Notes: a model not told the origin generated them from the letters alone. A DNA stretch of 64,000 bases from PALSA-188 sp963720075 (GCA_963720075.1 CAVREG010000011.1:1-64000); one strand, 5' to 3'. Positions 40,067 to 49,612 are shown, counted from the stretch's first letter. Made by a program: numbers and translations.

Positions 40067-41007
40067 CCGGCTTTCGCTCTTTCTTTTGCTCTCGCCTTCG
40101 CTCGCGGATGATGATTCTGATAAACAGTCTTGAGTCGGTCCAGAGCCAGATGCGTGTAAACCTGCGTCGTCGAAATATCGGAGTGCCCCAGAATCGTTTG
40201 TACCGTCCTTAAATCTGCCCCATTCTCCACCATGTGCGTGGCGCAACTGTGACGCAGCATGTGGGGGCTGGCATTCCGTCCTATGGTTGTTGAAGCTTGG
40301 CGAACGATTTGCCAGACTCGCTGCCGGGTTAACTTTTGCGCTCTGCGTCCAGGAAATAACAGCGGGATATTTCCGCTTCCCGCCAAAACCATGCGCGATC
40401 CTGCGATGTACTCAGTTAAAGCATCCTGGGCCGATTTACCGAGAGGTACGATTCTCTCTTTGTCACCTTTTCCGCGCACCAGAATGTAACCTGCATCCAG
40501 CTTCAGGTCTTCCAGCTTTATTCCAATTATTTCGGAGACGCGAAGCGCCCCGGCGTAGAAAACCTCCAGCATGGCACGGTCGCGCATGGCAATAGCTTCC
40601 GCTTCCCTCCCCTGCGGCGCTTCCGACGGGACTCTGAGCATTATTTCCATTTCGTCGCGCGCGAGTGCCTTCGGCAGGACCTTCCATTGCTTCGGCGAAT
40701 CAATGTTTAGAGTTGGATCAGCGGTGATGATCTGATCCAGAAGAAGATAACGGTATAGATGCCGGAGAACAGAAAGCTTTCGTCCCACAGAACGTCCATC
40801 TACGCCATTGGCGAATAATTGCTGGATGAAACCGCGTACATCTTCGCGCGTGGCTTTTGCTAGCGTGCGTTTTCTGGATTCCAGAAAGTCAACGAACTGG
40901 CTGGCATCCATGTTGTAGGCCTCAATCGTGAGGGGGCGAAGTCCCTTTTCGACTTTCAAGTAATCAAGAAAATCAAAAACAATACGAGAATCAGCTCGCG
41001 GCGGCAT
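40063..41007 (-). CDS. xerD: Tyrosine recombinase XerD
   Basis: A 314-residue tyrosine recombinase. The N-terminal domain starts FDFLDYLKVEKGLRPLTIEA. Catalytic residues are visible in FYAGALRVSEI (Arg), VRGKGDKERIVPLG (Lys), HMLRHSCATHMVENGADLRT and GHSDISTTQVYTHL (Tyr). Similarity in length and motif spacing favours XerD for this one and XerC for the next. Assignment between the two is by pattern only. A Lys/Arg/Ala-rich C-terminus (AKARAKERAKAG) is unusual and low-complexity. Confidence 0.88.
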   Translation of the reverse strand: MPPRADSRIVFDFLDYLKVEKGLRPLTIEAYNMDASQFVDFLESRKRTLAKATREDVRGFIQQLFANGVDGRSVGRKLSVLRHLYRYLLLDQIITADPTLNIDSPKQWKVLPKALARDEMEIMLRVPSEAPQGREAEAIAMRDRAMLEVFYAGALRVSEIIGIKLEDLKLDAGYILVRGKGDKERIVPLGKSAQDALTEYIAGSRMVLAGSGNIPLLFPGRRAQKLTRQRVWQIVRQASTTIGRNASPHMLRHSCATHMVENGADLRTVQTILGHSDISTTQVYTHLALDRLKTVYQNHHPRAKARAKERAKAG

Positions 41008-41138
41008 TCCGTTTAAGTATGCTCGTTATCGGACGTAGCGAAAAGTAGTGAGGAAGATGCTCATGCAACGCAAACGTAGGAACACGCCCTCGGCTGTCCA
41101 GCCGAGCATCGCTCGCCTCCCGCTACTCTCTAATATTG

Positions 41139-41183
41139 TCATTCCGAACCGGCTTCAGCCGGTGAGGAATCTGCTGTTTTGTA
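41139..41183. repeat. GTCATTCCGA/GAGGAATCT-class repeat
   Basis: GTCATTCCGAACCGGC, a hairpin CCGGCTTCAGCCGG, then GTGAGGAATCTGCTGTTTT. It is the same repeat class as at 32560 and near 22409. Confidence 0.55.
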
Positions 41184-41194
41184 AGCACAGGTCG

Positions 41195-41923
41195 CTACGT
41201 TAACGTCCGTCCATAACGCACTTCGTTGAACACTTCAACCGCATACAACGCGCCCTGCGGAGTCTCCTCATGCTTGAAATATGCGAAGACATCCCGACCG
41301 CTTTGAAGATGCTCGCGGATCCGATTCACCATCGCGGAACGCTCTTCTTGCGTGTACACAGGTTTTCGATAGCGGTAATAACAGAAATCCGCAGTGATGA
41401 CGTCCGGCGTGACTCGTTCTTCTGTTTCGGCAACACAAAGCGCCCGATTGTGCGTCTTGAGTAGATCGAAGGTTTCGTCCGTAAACCACGATTCATGACG
41501 GAACTCAAATGCCGATGGAAGCGCGCGGGGCAGAGCAGCGAGAAATTCTCTCAGCACTTCGATATCGGCCTTCATGTTGGGAGGCAGTTGAAACAAAAGC
41601 GGCCCGAGTTTGCCGGCCCGGGCCAGCGGTTCGATGGTGCTCAAGAAGCGTGGAACAAAATCCTCTGTTTTCTTTAACCGCTTAATGTGAGTGATGACTT
41701 GGTGGACCTTGATGCCAAAGCGGAATCCCTCGGGACTTTCGACAATCCATTTCTGGGCGGTAGTTTCTTTCAAAAGCTGACGAAACGTAAAATTAACTTC
41801 GACAGTATTTAACTGGCTGGCGTAATACTGAAGAAAATTCTTCTGCGGCAGCTTGGCAGGATAGAAATCCGGCTTCCAACTAGGATATGCCCACCCTGAA
41901 GTGCCCGCATAAAGTTGCGCCAT
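41195..41923 (-). CDS. DUF72 family protein
   Basis: A 242-residue DUF72 protein. MAQLYAGTSGWAYPSWKPDF, LNTVEVNFTFRQLL, FRFGIKVHQVITHIKRLKKT, LGPLLFQLPPNMKADIEVLR, SAFEFRHESWF and YYRYRKPVYTQEERSAMVNR are family segments. The final part (DVFAYFKHEETPQGALYAVE) is typical. The start was chosen at the ATG after a GGGGAAG Shine-Dalgarno. It belongs to the same family as the gene at 7.8 kb but is not closely similar to it. Function is not established. Confidence 0.88.
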   Translation of the reverse strand: MAQLYAGTSGWAYPSWKPDFYPAKLPQKNFLQYYASQLNTVEVNFTFRQLLKETTAQKWIVESPEGFRFGIKVHQVITHIKRLKKTEDFVPRFLSTIEPLARAGKLGPLLFQLPPNMKADIEVLREFLAALPRALPSAFEFRHESWFTDETFDLLKTHNRALCVAETEERVTPDVITADFCYYRYRKPVYTQEERSAMVNRIREHLQSGRDVFAYFKHEETPQGALYAVEVFNEVRYGRTLT

Positions 41924-41990
41924 GATTCGCTTCCCCTTTGGATTCCGGCGGACCGATGAGATCTTGATCTCCTTAACATCACAACTAATG

Positions 41991-42137
41991 AAGGCTGCCC
42001 CACTCGTCGCGGTTTTCGATGAGTGGGAAACTACAACGACGGAACTCAACGCTAGGTTTGGAGAACCAGGAACCCTCGACTGCACGCATGTTGCGGCACC
42101 CACCCTTGCGAAGACCGCGCAAGGATGGAGCAGCCTT
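41991..42137. repeat. 147-bp dispersed hairpin element, copy 1
   Basis: The ends are AAGGCTGCCCCA and TGGAGCAGCCTT, inverted. Inside are two hairpins: CACTCGTCG / CGATGAGTG (around 42002-42028) and CCTTGCG / CGCAAGG (around 42104-42124). The same element lies at 55099-55240 with compensatory stem changes. Confidence 0.75.
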
Positions 42138-42210
42138 GTTGTTCATCTAGGTTGAAGAAATCAAAATCTCACAAAGGCGGTCCTGCCCGCCAACCAAGAT
42201 GGAAAACAAA

Positions 42211-43254
42211 TTATACCTTCCGAGCTTTTTTCTTCGACGTTGCGCGCTTGGGCGCAGTTTGCCGCCGGGGGCGTCGTGTTTGCTCCGCTTGGGCCGCGAG
42301 ATCTATCCCGCTCGAAATCGCCTCTGGCTGCGCTTCTTCGATGCCCGGCAACTTGGGCAATTTCTGCTTCAGTGTAAGCACGGGCTCAAAGAGGTCTCCA
42401 ATCTTCGCAACGCGCTTGATCACCTGTTCAGCTTCGAAAACAAGCAACTTCGCGTCTTTCTTTTTGAAAGCCTGCTCGGCTTCCTCCCATTTCACCGGCG
42501 TGGAAACCGTGGGACGCTCTCTTGCCCGCAGAGAATAAACGCTGACCGTCGTCTTGTGCTCATCATTCTGGCTCCAGTCCACCAGCACTTTCCCCACCCG
42601 CAGTTGCTTCTTCATGTCGGAAACAACGAGATTCTTGTGATCGGTTTCGAGCAAGCGAGCCAACGCGTGCGCGAACGGTTTCGTCATGTCATAGCTTGTG
42701 GGAGTGTTCAGCGGGACATATATTTGCAGTCCTTTCGAACCCGATGTTTTCGGAAAACTCTGCAGCCCGAAGTGTTCGAATATCTCGCGCAACCAAAGAC
42801 CGACCTGACAACATTGCACAATATTCGCCGGTGGCCCGGGATCAAGATCAAAAACCATCATCCGCGGACAAGTGATTTTCTTGGCCAATGAGAGCGAAGG
42901 ATGCAATTCAATGGCCGCCAGATTTGCAATCCAGATCAGCGTGGGCAGGTTGTTCGCCAAAATGTAATTCACATTTCGCTGATTGCCCTCGCTCCAAATC
43001 GGCGCAGTCTGCACCCAATCGGGCCGGTGCTTGGTGGCATTTTTCTCAAAGAAAAACTCCTGATCCACGCCACCGGGATAGCGCTTTAGGGTAAGGGGGC
43101 GTCCCGCAAGGTGTGGAACCAGCGCCGGAGCGACGCGGGCGTAGTAATCAATAACCTGTCCTTTGGTAAATCCAGTCGCCGGATAAAGAACCTTATCCAG
43201 ATTCGTGAGCTTAAGCGTTTTGCTTTCGATCTCGATGGTTTGCGTTGTGCTCAC
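42211..43254 (-). CDS. LigD-type NHEJ polymerase domain protein
   Basis: A 347-residue archaeo-eukaryotic-primase-like polymerase domain of the LigD family, which adds nucleotides at broken DNA ends. LTNLDKVLYPATGFTKGQVI, LTLKRYPGGVDQEFFFEKNA, IELHPSLS, MVFDLDPG (catalytic DxD), FPKTSGSKGLQIYVPL and VDWSQND are family motifs. No ligase or phosphoesterase domain is fused and no Ku gene is nearby, so it is a free-standing polymerase. The last 50 residues are a Lys/Arg-rich tail (TAPKRATSKKKARKV). Confidence 0.92.
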   Translation of the reverse strand: MSTTQTIEIESKTLKLTNLDKVLYPATGFTKGQVIDYYARVAPALVPHLAGRPLTLKRYPGGVDQEFFFEKNATKHRPDWVQTAPIWSEGNQRNVNYILANNLPTLIWIANLAAIELHPSLSLAKKITCPRMMVFDLDPGPPANIVQCCQVGLWLREIFEHFGLQSFPKTSGSKGLQIYVPLNTPTSYDMTKPFAHALARLLETDHKNLVVSDMKKQLRVGKVLVDWSQNDEHKTTVSVYSLRARERPTVSTPVKWEEAEQAFKKKDAKLLVFEAEQVIKRVAKIGDLFEPVLTLKQKLPKLPGIEEAQPEAISSGIDLAAQAEQTRRPRRQTAPKRATSKKKARKV

Positions 43255-43736
43255 ATTTGCCTTTCGTCCATGCTCTCGTTTTTGATGCAGATTTGCGGAA
43301 ATTGGGAGTGTAACCCCTCTTGGGCCTCCGAAATTATTGTCAGGCGGCTACGACAGTCATTTCCGTAGAATAAAACGCCCTTGGGGCGCCGGGGGCTGGC
43401 AACACCTTATTTAATACAAAAGCGGATTTCAGATACGGAATTTAACTAGCAGCGCTCTGAACGACGGGAGTTGCGCCGCGGCATGCGGGCGCTATCCGAA
43501 CGAACTTCCTCTATCGCCATCTAGCATTCCCGAAGTGGGCGGCCCAATTCGAAAAATAAAATCGTTTCAAATCCGGGACTAAAGGGTTCGCCAGTTTTAA
43601 CGATAGTCAGATAAATGCTTGGAACGCGCGTTCCGAAAGTGATCTCTCGTGCAAGAATGGCAAGCCGTTCAGCCCTCCCCATTTCCATTCACAGGCTAGC
43701 CTCCGCAATGGTCCCGATAATAACCAGGACTGACCC
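43255..43736. other. Non-coding stretch, divergent promoter region
   Basis: There is no ORF with domain-like translation in these 482 bp between the divergent LigD-type and receiver genes. It contains AT-rich segments (TTATTTAATACAAAAGCGGA near 43408, CGAAAAATAAAATCG near 43551) that could hold promoters, and a GC-rich stretch CTTGGGGCGCCGGGGGCTGG near 43382. Nothing else was identified. Confidence 0.5.
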
Positions 43737-44246
43737 ATGAAACTTCTCATCGCCGAGGACGACGCCTTCTTCCGCAGGATCCTGAGCCAGTTATTGTCTT
43801 CTGAATTTGAAATTAGCATCGCTGAAGATGGCACGCAGGCCTGGGAACTTCTTCGTCAAAACGAGTGGCCGCTGATCGCCATTATTGACTGGGTAATGCC
43901 GGGGCTTTCAGGTCCGCAAATATGCCGCGAAGCGCGGGCATGCACCAAGACCGCGAACACTTACATCATCCTGCTGACCGCGCGGAATAGTCCCGCAGAC
44001 ATTGTTGCCGGGCTTTATGCCGGAGCCGACGACTACGTCACCAAGCCCTTTGCCGCGGAAGAACTTCGAGCAAGAGTGCGGTTAGCCCGCAGGGTCGTGG
44101 AGTTGCAAATGACGTTGAAGGCGCAATCCGCCAGCCTCCAGGAAATGCGGCTCCGTGGAAAAACGGCCCAGGCGGATTTCGATCTCGCCTCTTCTCAGGC
44201 CCATTCATCCCCGCGAGCCGTCGGCATGCCGCGATTTTCACGGTAG
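43737..44246 (+). CDS. Response regulator receiver protein
   Basis: A 169-residue protein. Residues 1-120 are a receiver domain (MKLLIAEDDAFFRRILSQLL, AIIDWVMPGLSG with the phospho-Asp, ILLTARNS, GADDYVTKPFAAEELRARV with the conserved Lys). A coiled-coil tail follows (RVVELQMTLKAQSASLQEMR), and no output domain is present. Such CheY-like proteins with a helical tail often precede kinases or cyclases in other genomes. Here it stands alone, so the partner is unknown. Confidence 0.88.
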   Translation: MKLLIAEDDAFFRRILSQLLSSEFEISIAEDGTQAWELLRQNEWPLIAIIDWVMPGLSGPQICREARACTKTANTYIILLTARNSPADIVAGLYAGADDYVTKPFAAEELRARVRLARRVVELQMTLKAQSASLQEMRLRGKTAQADFDLASSQAHSSPRAVGMPRFSR

Positions 44247-44266
44247 TACTAAATTCTGAATCAGAA

Positions 44267-45559
44267 TTACTGCGTCGGGCGGTGATGCACTGGAGGCTTC
44301 TTCCGAGCGGGCGTAGCTGCCTTTAGCAGCGCCCCTTTATCCATAGTCATCACAAAGGGACTCGGCACATACGATGACGGCGTCCCCTCGAAATCAAACG
44401 TTGCGCCTTCTTTAGGCATCAACCTTTCGGGAATGGGGCCGGTCATATTGAGGGTAATATCGGCACGCTTGGCGTCGTTATCATCCTGAGTACCCGCGAT
44501 ATCAACTTCCGTCGAAGCCGCCTTAATCACCCATCCTTCCATCTGCAATGGCAGGCCCTTGATTACGTTCCAGACTTTATCCGCGTCCGCTTGTTCACCT
44601 GCGGAAAGCACCAGTTCCCACTCCGCAAAGCTCATCTTCTTTATATCGTCTGGAGTCTTGTCTTTCACCAGGTCATGCGCCTGTTGCGCTGGTGTTGGCG
44701 GCACGTATTGCGCGACGGTAAAGCCCGCCGGAGGCGTCGGAGCCGTCTTCGCTGTCGCCATCAGATCGGTCCAGCCCTGGTCCGTTCCGTGATACTTCGT
44801 GTACACGCCCTTACCGTAGGCTTCGATCTGAGCCGCATTGGGGCTTCCGGCCGCCAGATTCGCTGCGCGCGCAATGAAGAAAAGTCCATTCACATTGTCC
44901 GGAGGAGTCGCGGTCAAGTACGCCAATGCCAAGGGATAAACGTCTTGAAGATTGTTCGGATTCGCTTCCACCGACGCCAGCAGATATTTTTCCGCCGCGG
45001 CATTATCCTTCGTTTGCAGCGCCGCAAATCCGGCAATGCTGTTGAGCAACTGGCCCAACTGCGCCTTCTGTTTGGCGAAATCCGCATCGGACACGCCCTC
45101 CGGCTTCGTCATACTGGGAAGCGCTTGTAGCCCCCGCTCGGCATACTTTCGCGCTTCCGCCCAGTTATTCGATCCCTTGTTGCTATACGCCAATACCAGC
45201 AACGCGCGCACATTGTTCGGGTTCGCCTGAAGGACCCGATTGGCGGCATCCATCATCTTCGCCTGATTGTTCGCCTGCTCATAGAGACCCATCAGCGCTT
45301 CAAGCACATCTTGTTTCATCACGCTATTGGGATACTGCACCAGGAAAGCTTCAAAGCCGCTAATCTTTGCGTTCGGATCAGTTTGCTGCGCGGCGCCCAT
45401 GTAGGCGTTATATTCGGCGGGATCTTTTATTACCGGTGCTGAGGATGCGGCTGCTGCCGCCGGCTGTGCCGCTGCCGGGGTTTGCCCCTGTGGTGTAGTC
45501 TGCCCACTGGCCGCGCATGCCGCGATTGCAAGCACAACTACCACTAAACTCGTCTTCAT
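44267..45559 (-). CDS. Exported TPR-containing protein
   Basis: A 430-residue secreted protein. An N-terminal signal ending AIAACAASGQ has a possible lipobox Cys. An Ala/Gln-rich linker follows, then tetratricopeptide-like repeats from about residue 60 (FEAFLVQYPNSVMKQDVLEA, ANRVLQANPNNVRALLVLAY, SVEANPNNLQDVYPLALAYL). A C-terminal beta-rich domain (WVIKAASTEVDIAGTQDDND, ADITLNMTGPIPERLMPKEG) completes it. The family is common in Acidobacteria and has no known function. It converges with the receiver gene 20 bp away. Confidence 0.78.
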   Translation of the reverse strand: MKTSLVVVVLAIAACAASGQTTPQGQTPAAAQPAAAAASSAPVIKDPAEYNAYMGAAQQTDPNAKISGFEAFLVQYPNSVMKQDVLEALMGLYEQANNQAKMMDAANRVLQANPNNVRALLVLAYSNKGSNNWAEARKYAERGLQALPSMTKPEGVSDADFAKQKAQLGQLLNSIAGFAALQTKDNAAAEKYLLASVEANPNNLQDVYPLALAYLTATPPDNVNGLFFIARAANLAAGSPNAAQIEAYGKGVYTKYHGTDQGWTDLMATAKTAPTPPAGFTVAQYVPPTPAQQAHDLVKDKTPDDIKKMSFAEWELVLSAGEQADADKVWNVIKGLPLQMEGWVIKAASTEVDIAGTQDDNDAKRADITLNMTGPIPERLMPKEGATFDFEGTPSSYVPSPFVMTMDKGALLKAATPARKKPPVHHRPTQ

Positions 45560-45831
45560 TCGAATGGCTCCTTGGGTTCTTGGAAAATCGAATTCTATTT
45601 CGAACTCTGGAAACGCGGCTTCCGCCCGAGTATCTTAGACTGCGCTCGCGTATATTGTCCCGAACGCATATTCGATTTTTCCAGTGTGCGGATTATAAGT
45701 ATGCGCGTCGTTCAAGGCAAGTTGCTTCCATAATCCGCCTCTGCTCACGCCCGCGTACAATGCTCACGTAGGGGCAGGTATCCGCACCTGGCGGCCGAGC
45801 AAACTCGGCAATGTCTGCTAACGCTACAGCC

Positions 45832-46209
45832 TCATCCCGCTAGAAAGTTCCACTGCTCTTTCGTCAACGGCACAACGCTCAATCTTCCTTGCCGCACGAG
45901 CGGTGAATCCGCAAAGACCTTATTAGCTTTAATCTCAGCCAGCGTTACCGGCTTGCTGATGGCATCGCCCGCTTTGATCTTCACCTGCGGATTTTTCGTG
46001 TCTCCCGCGTCCACCGAGACAACCAACGCCGTCCCCACCGCACTTCTTTCATCTCCAGTGTGATAAATCGTCAAACGGTCTCCCGGCTTCATCTGACGAA
46101 GATTTTTCAGAGCGACAGGATTACTCACGCCGTCCCAAACAGTTATTTTGTCGCGTTGCAGATCGGCGAAAGAATATGTTGAAGGTTCGGTCTTGAGAAG
46201 ATAGTCCAT
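45832..46209 (-). CDS. EVE-domain protein
   Basis: A 125-residue EVE (thymocyte nuclear protein 1-like, PUA-related) domain. MDYLLKTEPSTYSFADLQRD, TVWDGVSNPVALKNLRQMKP, GDRLTIYHTGDERSAVGTAL and LVRQGRLSVVPLTKEQWNFL are diagnostic. These domains bind modified bases in DNA or RNA. A 270-bp stretch upstream has no gene. It may be co-transcribed with pdxS, which lies 120 bp upstream on the same strand, but no functional link is evident. Confidence 0.9.
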   Translation of the reverse strand: MDYLLKTEPSTYSFADLQRDKITVWDGVSNPVALKNLRQMKPGDRLTIYHTGDERSAVGTALVVSVDAGDTKNPQVKIKAGDAISKPVTLAEIKANKVFADSPLVRQGRLSVVPLTKEQWNFLAG

Positions 46210-46331
46210 AGAATTTCAAATTGTAGCGGAACCGCAAGAGGCATGGGCTGGGCGTCCGACGATGTAGCGTGATTCCCTTCGGCGACGAGGCGGCAAACAT
46301 TACTCGTCGGCCCGAACTCGGAAAATGATAT

Positions 46332-47249
46332 TCACCAGCCTCGAGTCTGCAGCATGTCGGCTTCGCCAATGGAGGCGATGGCTAAACCTTTCATGCCCGA
46401 CAGATCCGCGCTTACTTCAAGTAATACTTTAGGGTTGTTGAAGTGCGTGGCGGCTTGCACGATCGCCTTGGCCCGGAGAGAAGCTTCGGCAGGATCGGCG
46501 AAGGTTGTGGAATCTTTCATGAAGATGCCGGAGCCTACGAATACGGCTTCGGCGCCGAGTTGCATTACCAATGACGCGTCGGCGGGAGTGGCGATTCCTC
46601 CAGCGGAAAAATTTGGGACGGGCAACTTCCCTTCTCTTGCAACCAGCTTTATCAGTTCGTAAGGGGCTCCATGTTCTTTAGCCTTGGCGTAGAGTTCCTC
46701 TTCGCCGAGTACTGTGAGGATTTTCATCTCCTGAACGATTTGACGAATGTGCTTCACGGCGTGGACCACATCGCCGGTGCCAGCTTCTCCCTTGGTCCGA
46801 ATCATGGCTGCGCCTTCGGCGATGCGACGAAGGGCCTCGCCAAGATTGCGCGCTCCGCATACGAATGGCACTTTGAAAACGTGTTTGTCTACATGATGCG
46901 CTTCGTCAGCGGGCGTCAGCACCTCGGACTCATCAATGTAATCAACACCAAGTTCTTGCAAAATTTGCGCCTCGGCGAAGTGGCCGATGCGGCATTTCGC
47001 CATTACCGGAATGGAAACGGCAGCCATGATTTCGCGAATCTTCTTCGGGGACGCCATGCGCGCGACGCCGCCCTCTGCGCGAATCTGCGCCGGCACGCGT
47101 TCGAGCGCCATGACCGCAACCGCTCCCGCCTGTTCGGCGATGGTGGCTTGTTCGGCGTTGGTGACGTCCATGATCACGCCGCCTTTGAGCATTTCAGCGA
47201 GGCCAGTTTTCAGGCGAAGGCTGGTGGGATTGCCGTTATTTTGGGACAT
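46332..47249 (-). CDS. pdxS: Pyridoxal 5'-phosphate synthase subunit PdxS
   Basis: A 305-residue synthase of the DXP-independent vitamin B6 pathway, which makes PLP from ribose-5-phosphate, glyceraldehyde-3-phosphate and ammonia. TGLAEMLKGGVIMDVTNAEQ, ALERVPAQIRAEGGVARMA, IPVMAKCRIGHFAEAQIL (catalytic Lys), MIRTKGEAGTGDVVHAVKHI and NFSAGGIATPADA are highly conserved. The glutaminase partner PdxT is not adjacent, although the two genes are usually paired, so it is presumably encoded elsewhere. Confidence 0.97.
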   Translation of the reverse strand: MSQNNGNPTSLRLKTGLAEMLKGGVIMDVTNAEQATIAEQAGAVAVMALERVPAQIRAEGGVARMASPKKIREIMAAVSIPVMAKCRIGHFAEAQILQELGVDYIDESEVLTPADEAHHVDKHVFKVPFVCGARNLGEALRRIAEGAAMIRTKGEAGTGDVVHAVKHIRQIVQEMKILTVLGEEELYAKAKEHGAPYELIKLVAREGKLPVPNFSAGGIATPADASLVMQLGAEAVFVGSGIFMKDSTTFADPAEASLRAKAIVQAATHFNNPKVLLEVSADLSGMKGLAIASIGEADMLQTRGW

Positions 47250-47391
47250 GTCGAAGCTCTTTTCTCAGTTCCAATATTTTACAACCCGACGTCTAGTAAT
47301 AGGTAGAAATCTGGGTAGTTCGCATTCTCTCGAGTAGAGACGCAGCTTGCTGCGTCTAGATTTTGCAAGTGGCTCCAGTTTCCTCGTTCGG

Positions 47392-48966
47392 CTAGTGCGC
47401 CATGACCTGCCCGCCCTTTTTGGCCTTTCGCATCAGGAAAATCAGCGGAGACATCACCACGAACATAGCGGCGAGGAAACGGAATACATCATTGTAGGAG
47501 AGCATGGTGGCCTGTCTGACAACCGTTCCCCAGATGGCTTCGTAGGCCTGACTGGTGGCGGAGCCCGGGCCGGTGCCGGGACTGCCTCCCCGCGAGAGGA
47601 AGAATGCGGTCAGTCGCTTGATCATCTGTTGCGCCTGTGGACTGGTTGAAGTGACATGTTGAGCGAGAACGTTGATATGCATTTGCTGTTTACGGACTTG
47701 CATGGTTTCGACCATGGAGATTCCGATGCTCGCGCCGACGTTTCGCATGAGATTAAAAATGCTCGTGGCATTCCCCATGCGCTCTTTGGGAACAGGGTCG
47801 TTGGTGACGGTTGTCAGAGGAACAAAAATCAGACCCAGCCCGGCGCCTTGCAGCATGAGCGGCCACCAAAAATTCCAGAAGCCAACATCCAGGCTGAACT
47901 GGGAAATGCGATACATAGCGAACGCAGTGCCCAAGAAACCGAATCCTAATAACTTTCTTGCATCCACCTTGCCCACAAGAAAACCAACCACGGGCATAAA
48001 CAGGAAGGAGGCGAGACCGCGGGGCAAATTCGTGATACCGGCGTGTGTAGCGGTGTAACCCAACACTTCTTGCATGAGGAGTGGAAGCAAGACGGTGCTG
48101 CCGTAAAGAACGAAGCCCACGGTCGTCATGAGAAAAGTACCGACCGCATACGAACGGTAACGAAAGACGCTGAGATCAATAACGGGATGCTCAGCCTTGA
48201 GCTCGCGGATAATCAGCCCCGCGAGACCAACAACTGCAAGAACAGCGAGCGCGACGATGAATTGCGACCCGAACCAGTCATCTTCCTGACCTTTGTCGAG
48301 CATAATTTGCAAAGATCCCATGCCAAGAACCAGCAGGCCGATTCCCCAATAATCAATGCCGGTTTTTTGCTTGTTGCGCAAATATGGCGGATCGAAAACA
48401 AAAGCCTGAGTCAGTAAAATTGCCAGAACTCCGATGGGTACATTGATATAGAAAACCCATCGCCAACTGTAATTGTCGGTAAGCCATCCTCCAACCACTG
48501 GCCCAAGCATAGGCGCAACCACAATCCCCAATGCCCAGAACCCCATAGCCTGCCCCCGCTTCTCCGGGGGAAAGGACTCCAGCAAAATAGCCTGCGAAAG
48601 CGGCTGGAGGCCCCCTCCGCATGCGCCTTGGATGACGCGGAAGAGGATGAGAAAGGGCAGCGAGGGCGCCAGGCCGCAAAAAAAAGATGCGATGGTGAAT
48701 CCAGTTACTGACAAGGTTAAGAGACGCTTACGCCCAAAGCGGCTGGCGAGCCATCCGGTCATGGGTAGGACGATGGCGTTCGCGACGAGATAAGAGGTCA
48801 GCGTCCAGGTGGCTTCATCGGTCGTGGCTGATAGATTGCCGGCAATGTGCGGCAGCGAAACGTTCACCACCGTTGTGTCGAGCACTTCCATGAAAGTGCT
48901 GGACATGACGGCGATTGCGATAAGCCACGGATTGATGTCCTGGCCGGGTGTGGTTTGGGACGGCAT
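47392..48966 (-). CDS. DHA2-family drug:proton antiporter (EmrB/QacA)
   Basis: A 524-residue major-facilitator exporter with about 14 transmembrane segments. STFMEVLDTTVVNVSLPHIA is the DHA2 signature in helix 1, WLASRFGRKRLLTLSVTGFT is motif A, and FRVIQGACGGGLQPLSQAIL and GPVVGGWLTDNYSWRWVFYI are typical. The C-terminal tail MRKAKKGGQVMAH is cytoplasmic. EmrB partners an EmrA membrane-fusion protein, but none lies next to it. Substrate is unknown. No regulator is adjacent. Confidence 0.92.
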   Translation of the reverse strand: MPSQTTPGQDINPWLIAIAVMSSTFMEVLDTTVVNVSLPHIAGNLSATTDEATWTLTSYLVANAIVLPMTGWLASRFGRKRLLTLSVTGFTIASFFCGLAPSLPFLILFRVIQGACGGGLQPLSQAILLESFPPEKRGQAMGFWALGIVVAPMLGPVVGGWLTDNYSWRWVFYINVPIGVLAILLTQAFVFDPPYLRNKQKTGIDYWGIGLLVLGMGSLQIMLDKGQEDDWFGSQFIVALAVLAVVGLAGLIIRELKAEHPVIDLSVFRYRSYAVGTFLMTTVGFVLYGSTVLLPLLMQEVLGYTATHAGITNLPRGLASFLFMPVVGFLVGKVDARKLLGFGFLGTAFAMYRISQFSLDVGFWNFWWPLMLQGAGLGLIFVPLTTVTNDPVPKERMGNATSIFNLMRNVGASIGISMVETMQVRKQQMHINVLAQHVTSTSPQAQQMIKRLTAFFLSRGGSPGTGPGSATSQAYEAIWGTVVRQATMLSYNDVFRFLAAMFVVMSPLIFLMRKAKKGGQVMAH

Positions 48967-49195
48967 TCACCTTCCTTTACGAATGCGAATGAATAACAGA
49001 TGAAGGATATGCTTCCCACGATTCTCGGAAGCGCCAAGCTTGATCAAAAGTGCCGCATTAATGAGGTTCGCCGCCATCGAACACCCGTAACCTTCGTAGT
49101 ACATAAGTTCGCTGGTAATCGGGGAATCCCTGTATTGCAAGGGGGCCAGTCGAGGAGAACAATAAAAGTGAAAGCGTGTAATTGTATGAGGTTAA

Positions 49196-49612
49196 ATGCC
49201 GGTCAAAATCCTGATCGCCGATGATGATGCGCCGATCCGCCGCTTGCTTCGCAGAGTGATTGAGGAGCATGCGGAATGGCAGGTCTGCGGCGAGGCAGAA
49301 AACGGCCGCGAGGTAGTGACCAAAGTTGGCGAGTCCTCCCCCGACCTTTTAGTTATGGACTTGGCCATGCCGCAGATGAACGGACTTCAAGCGGCAAGAG
49401 AAGTCTGCAAACTAGCGCCCGATTTGCCAATGCTTCTTTTGACTGTGCAACAGGTTTCGAAAGAATTGGTACAGGAAGCACGCCTCGCTGGCTTTCACGG
49501 TGCGGTTTCGAAAAGCACCGGCAGTGAGGTCGTACGAGGGATTGAAACTCTCTTGCGCAAAGAAGATTTTTTTTCGCCTTCATCCCCCGAAGTTTCCGCG
49601 TACGGAGCCTGA
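49196..49612 (+). CDS. Single-domain response regulator (receiver)
   Basis: A 138-residue receiver. MPVKILIADDDAPIRRLLRR gives the acidic pocket, LLVMDLAMPQMNG the phospho-Asp, and GAVSKSTGSEVV the conserved Lys. LLTVQQ supplies the Thr. There is no output domain, only a short disordered tail. It resembles the receiver at 5.7 kb in length and in the VCGEAENG/ICGEALDG segment. It lies between an exporter and a Ser/Thr kinase and has no adjacent histidine kinase. Confidence 0.88.
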   Translation: MPVKILIADDDAPIRRLLRRVIEEHAEWQVCGEAENGREVVTKVGESSPDLLVMDLAMPQMNGLQAAREVCKLAPDLPMLLLTVQQVSKELVQEARLAGFHGAVSKSTGSEVVRGIETLLRKEDFFSPSSPEVSAYGA

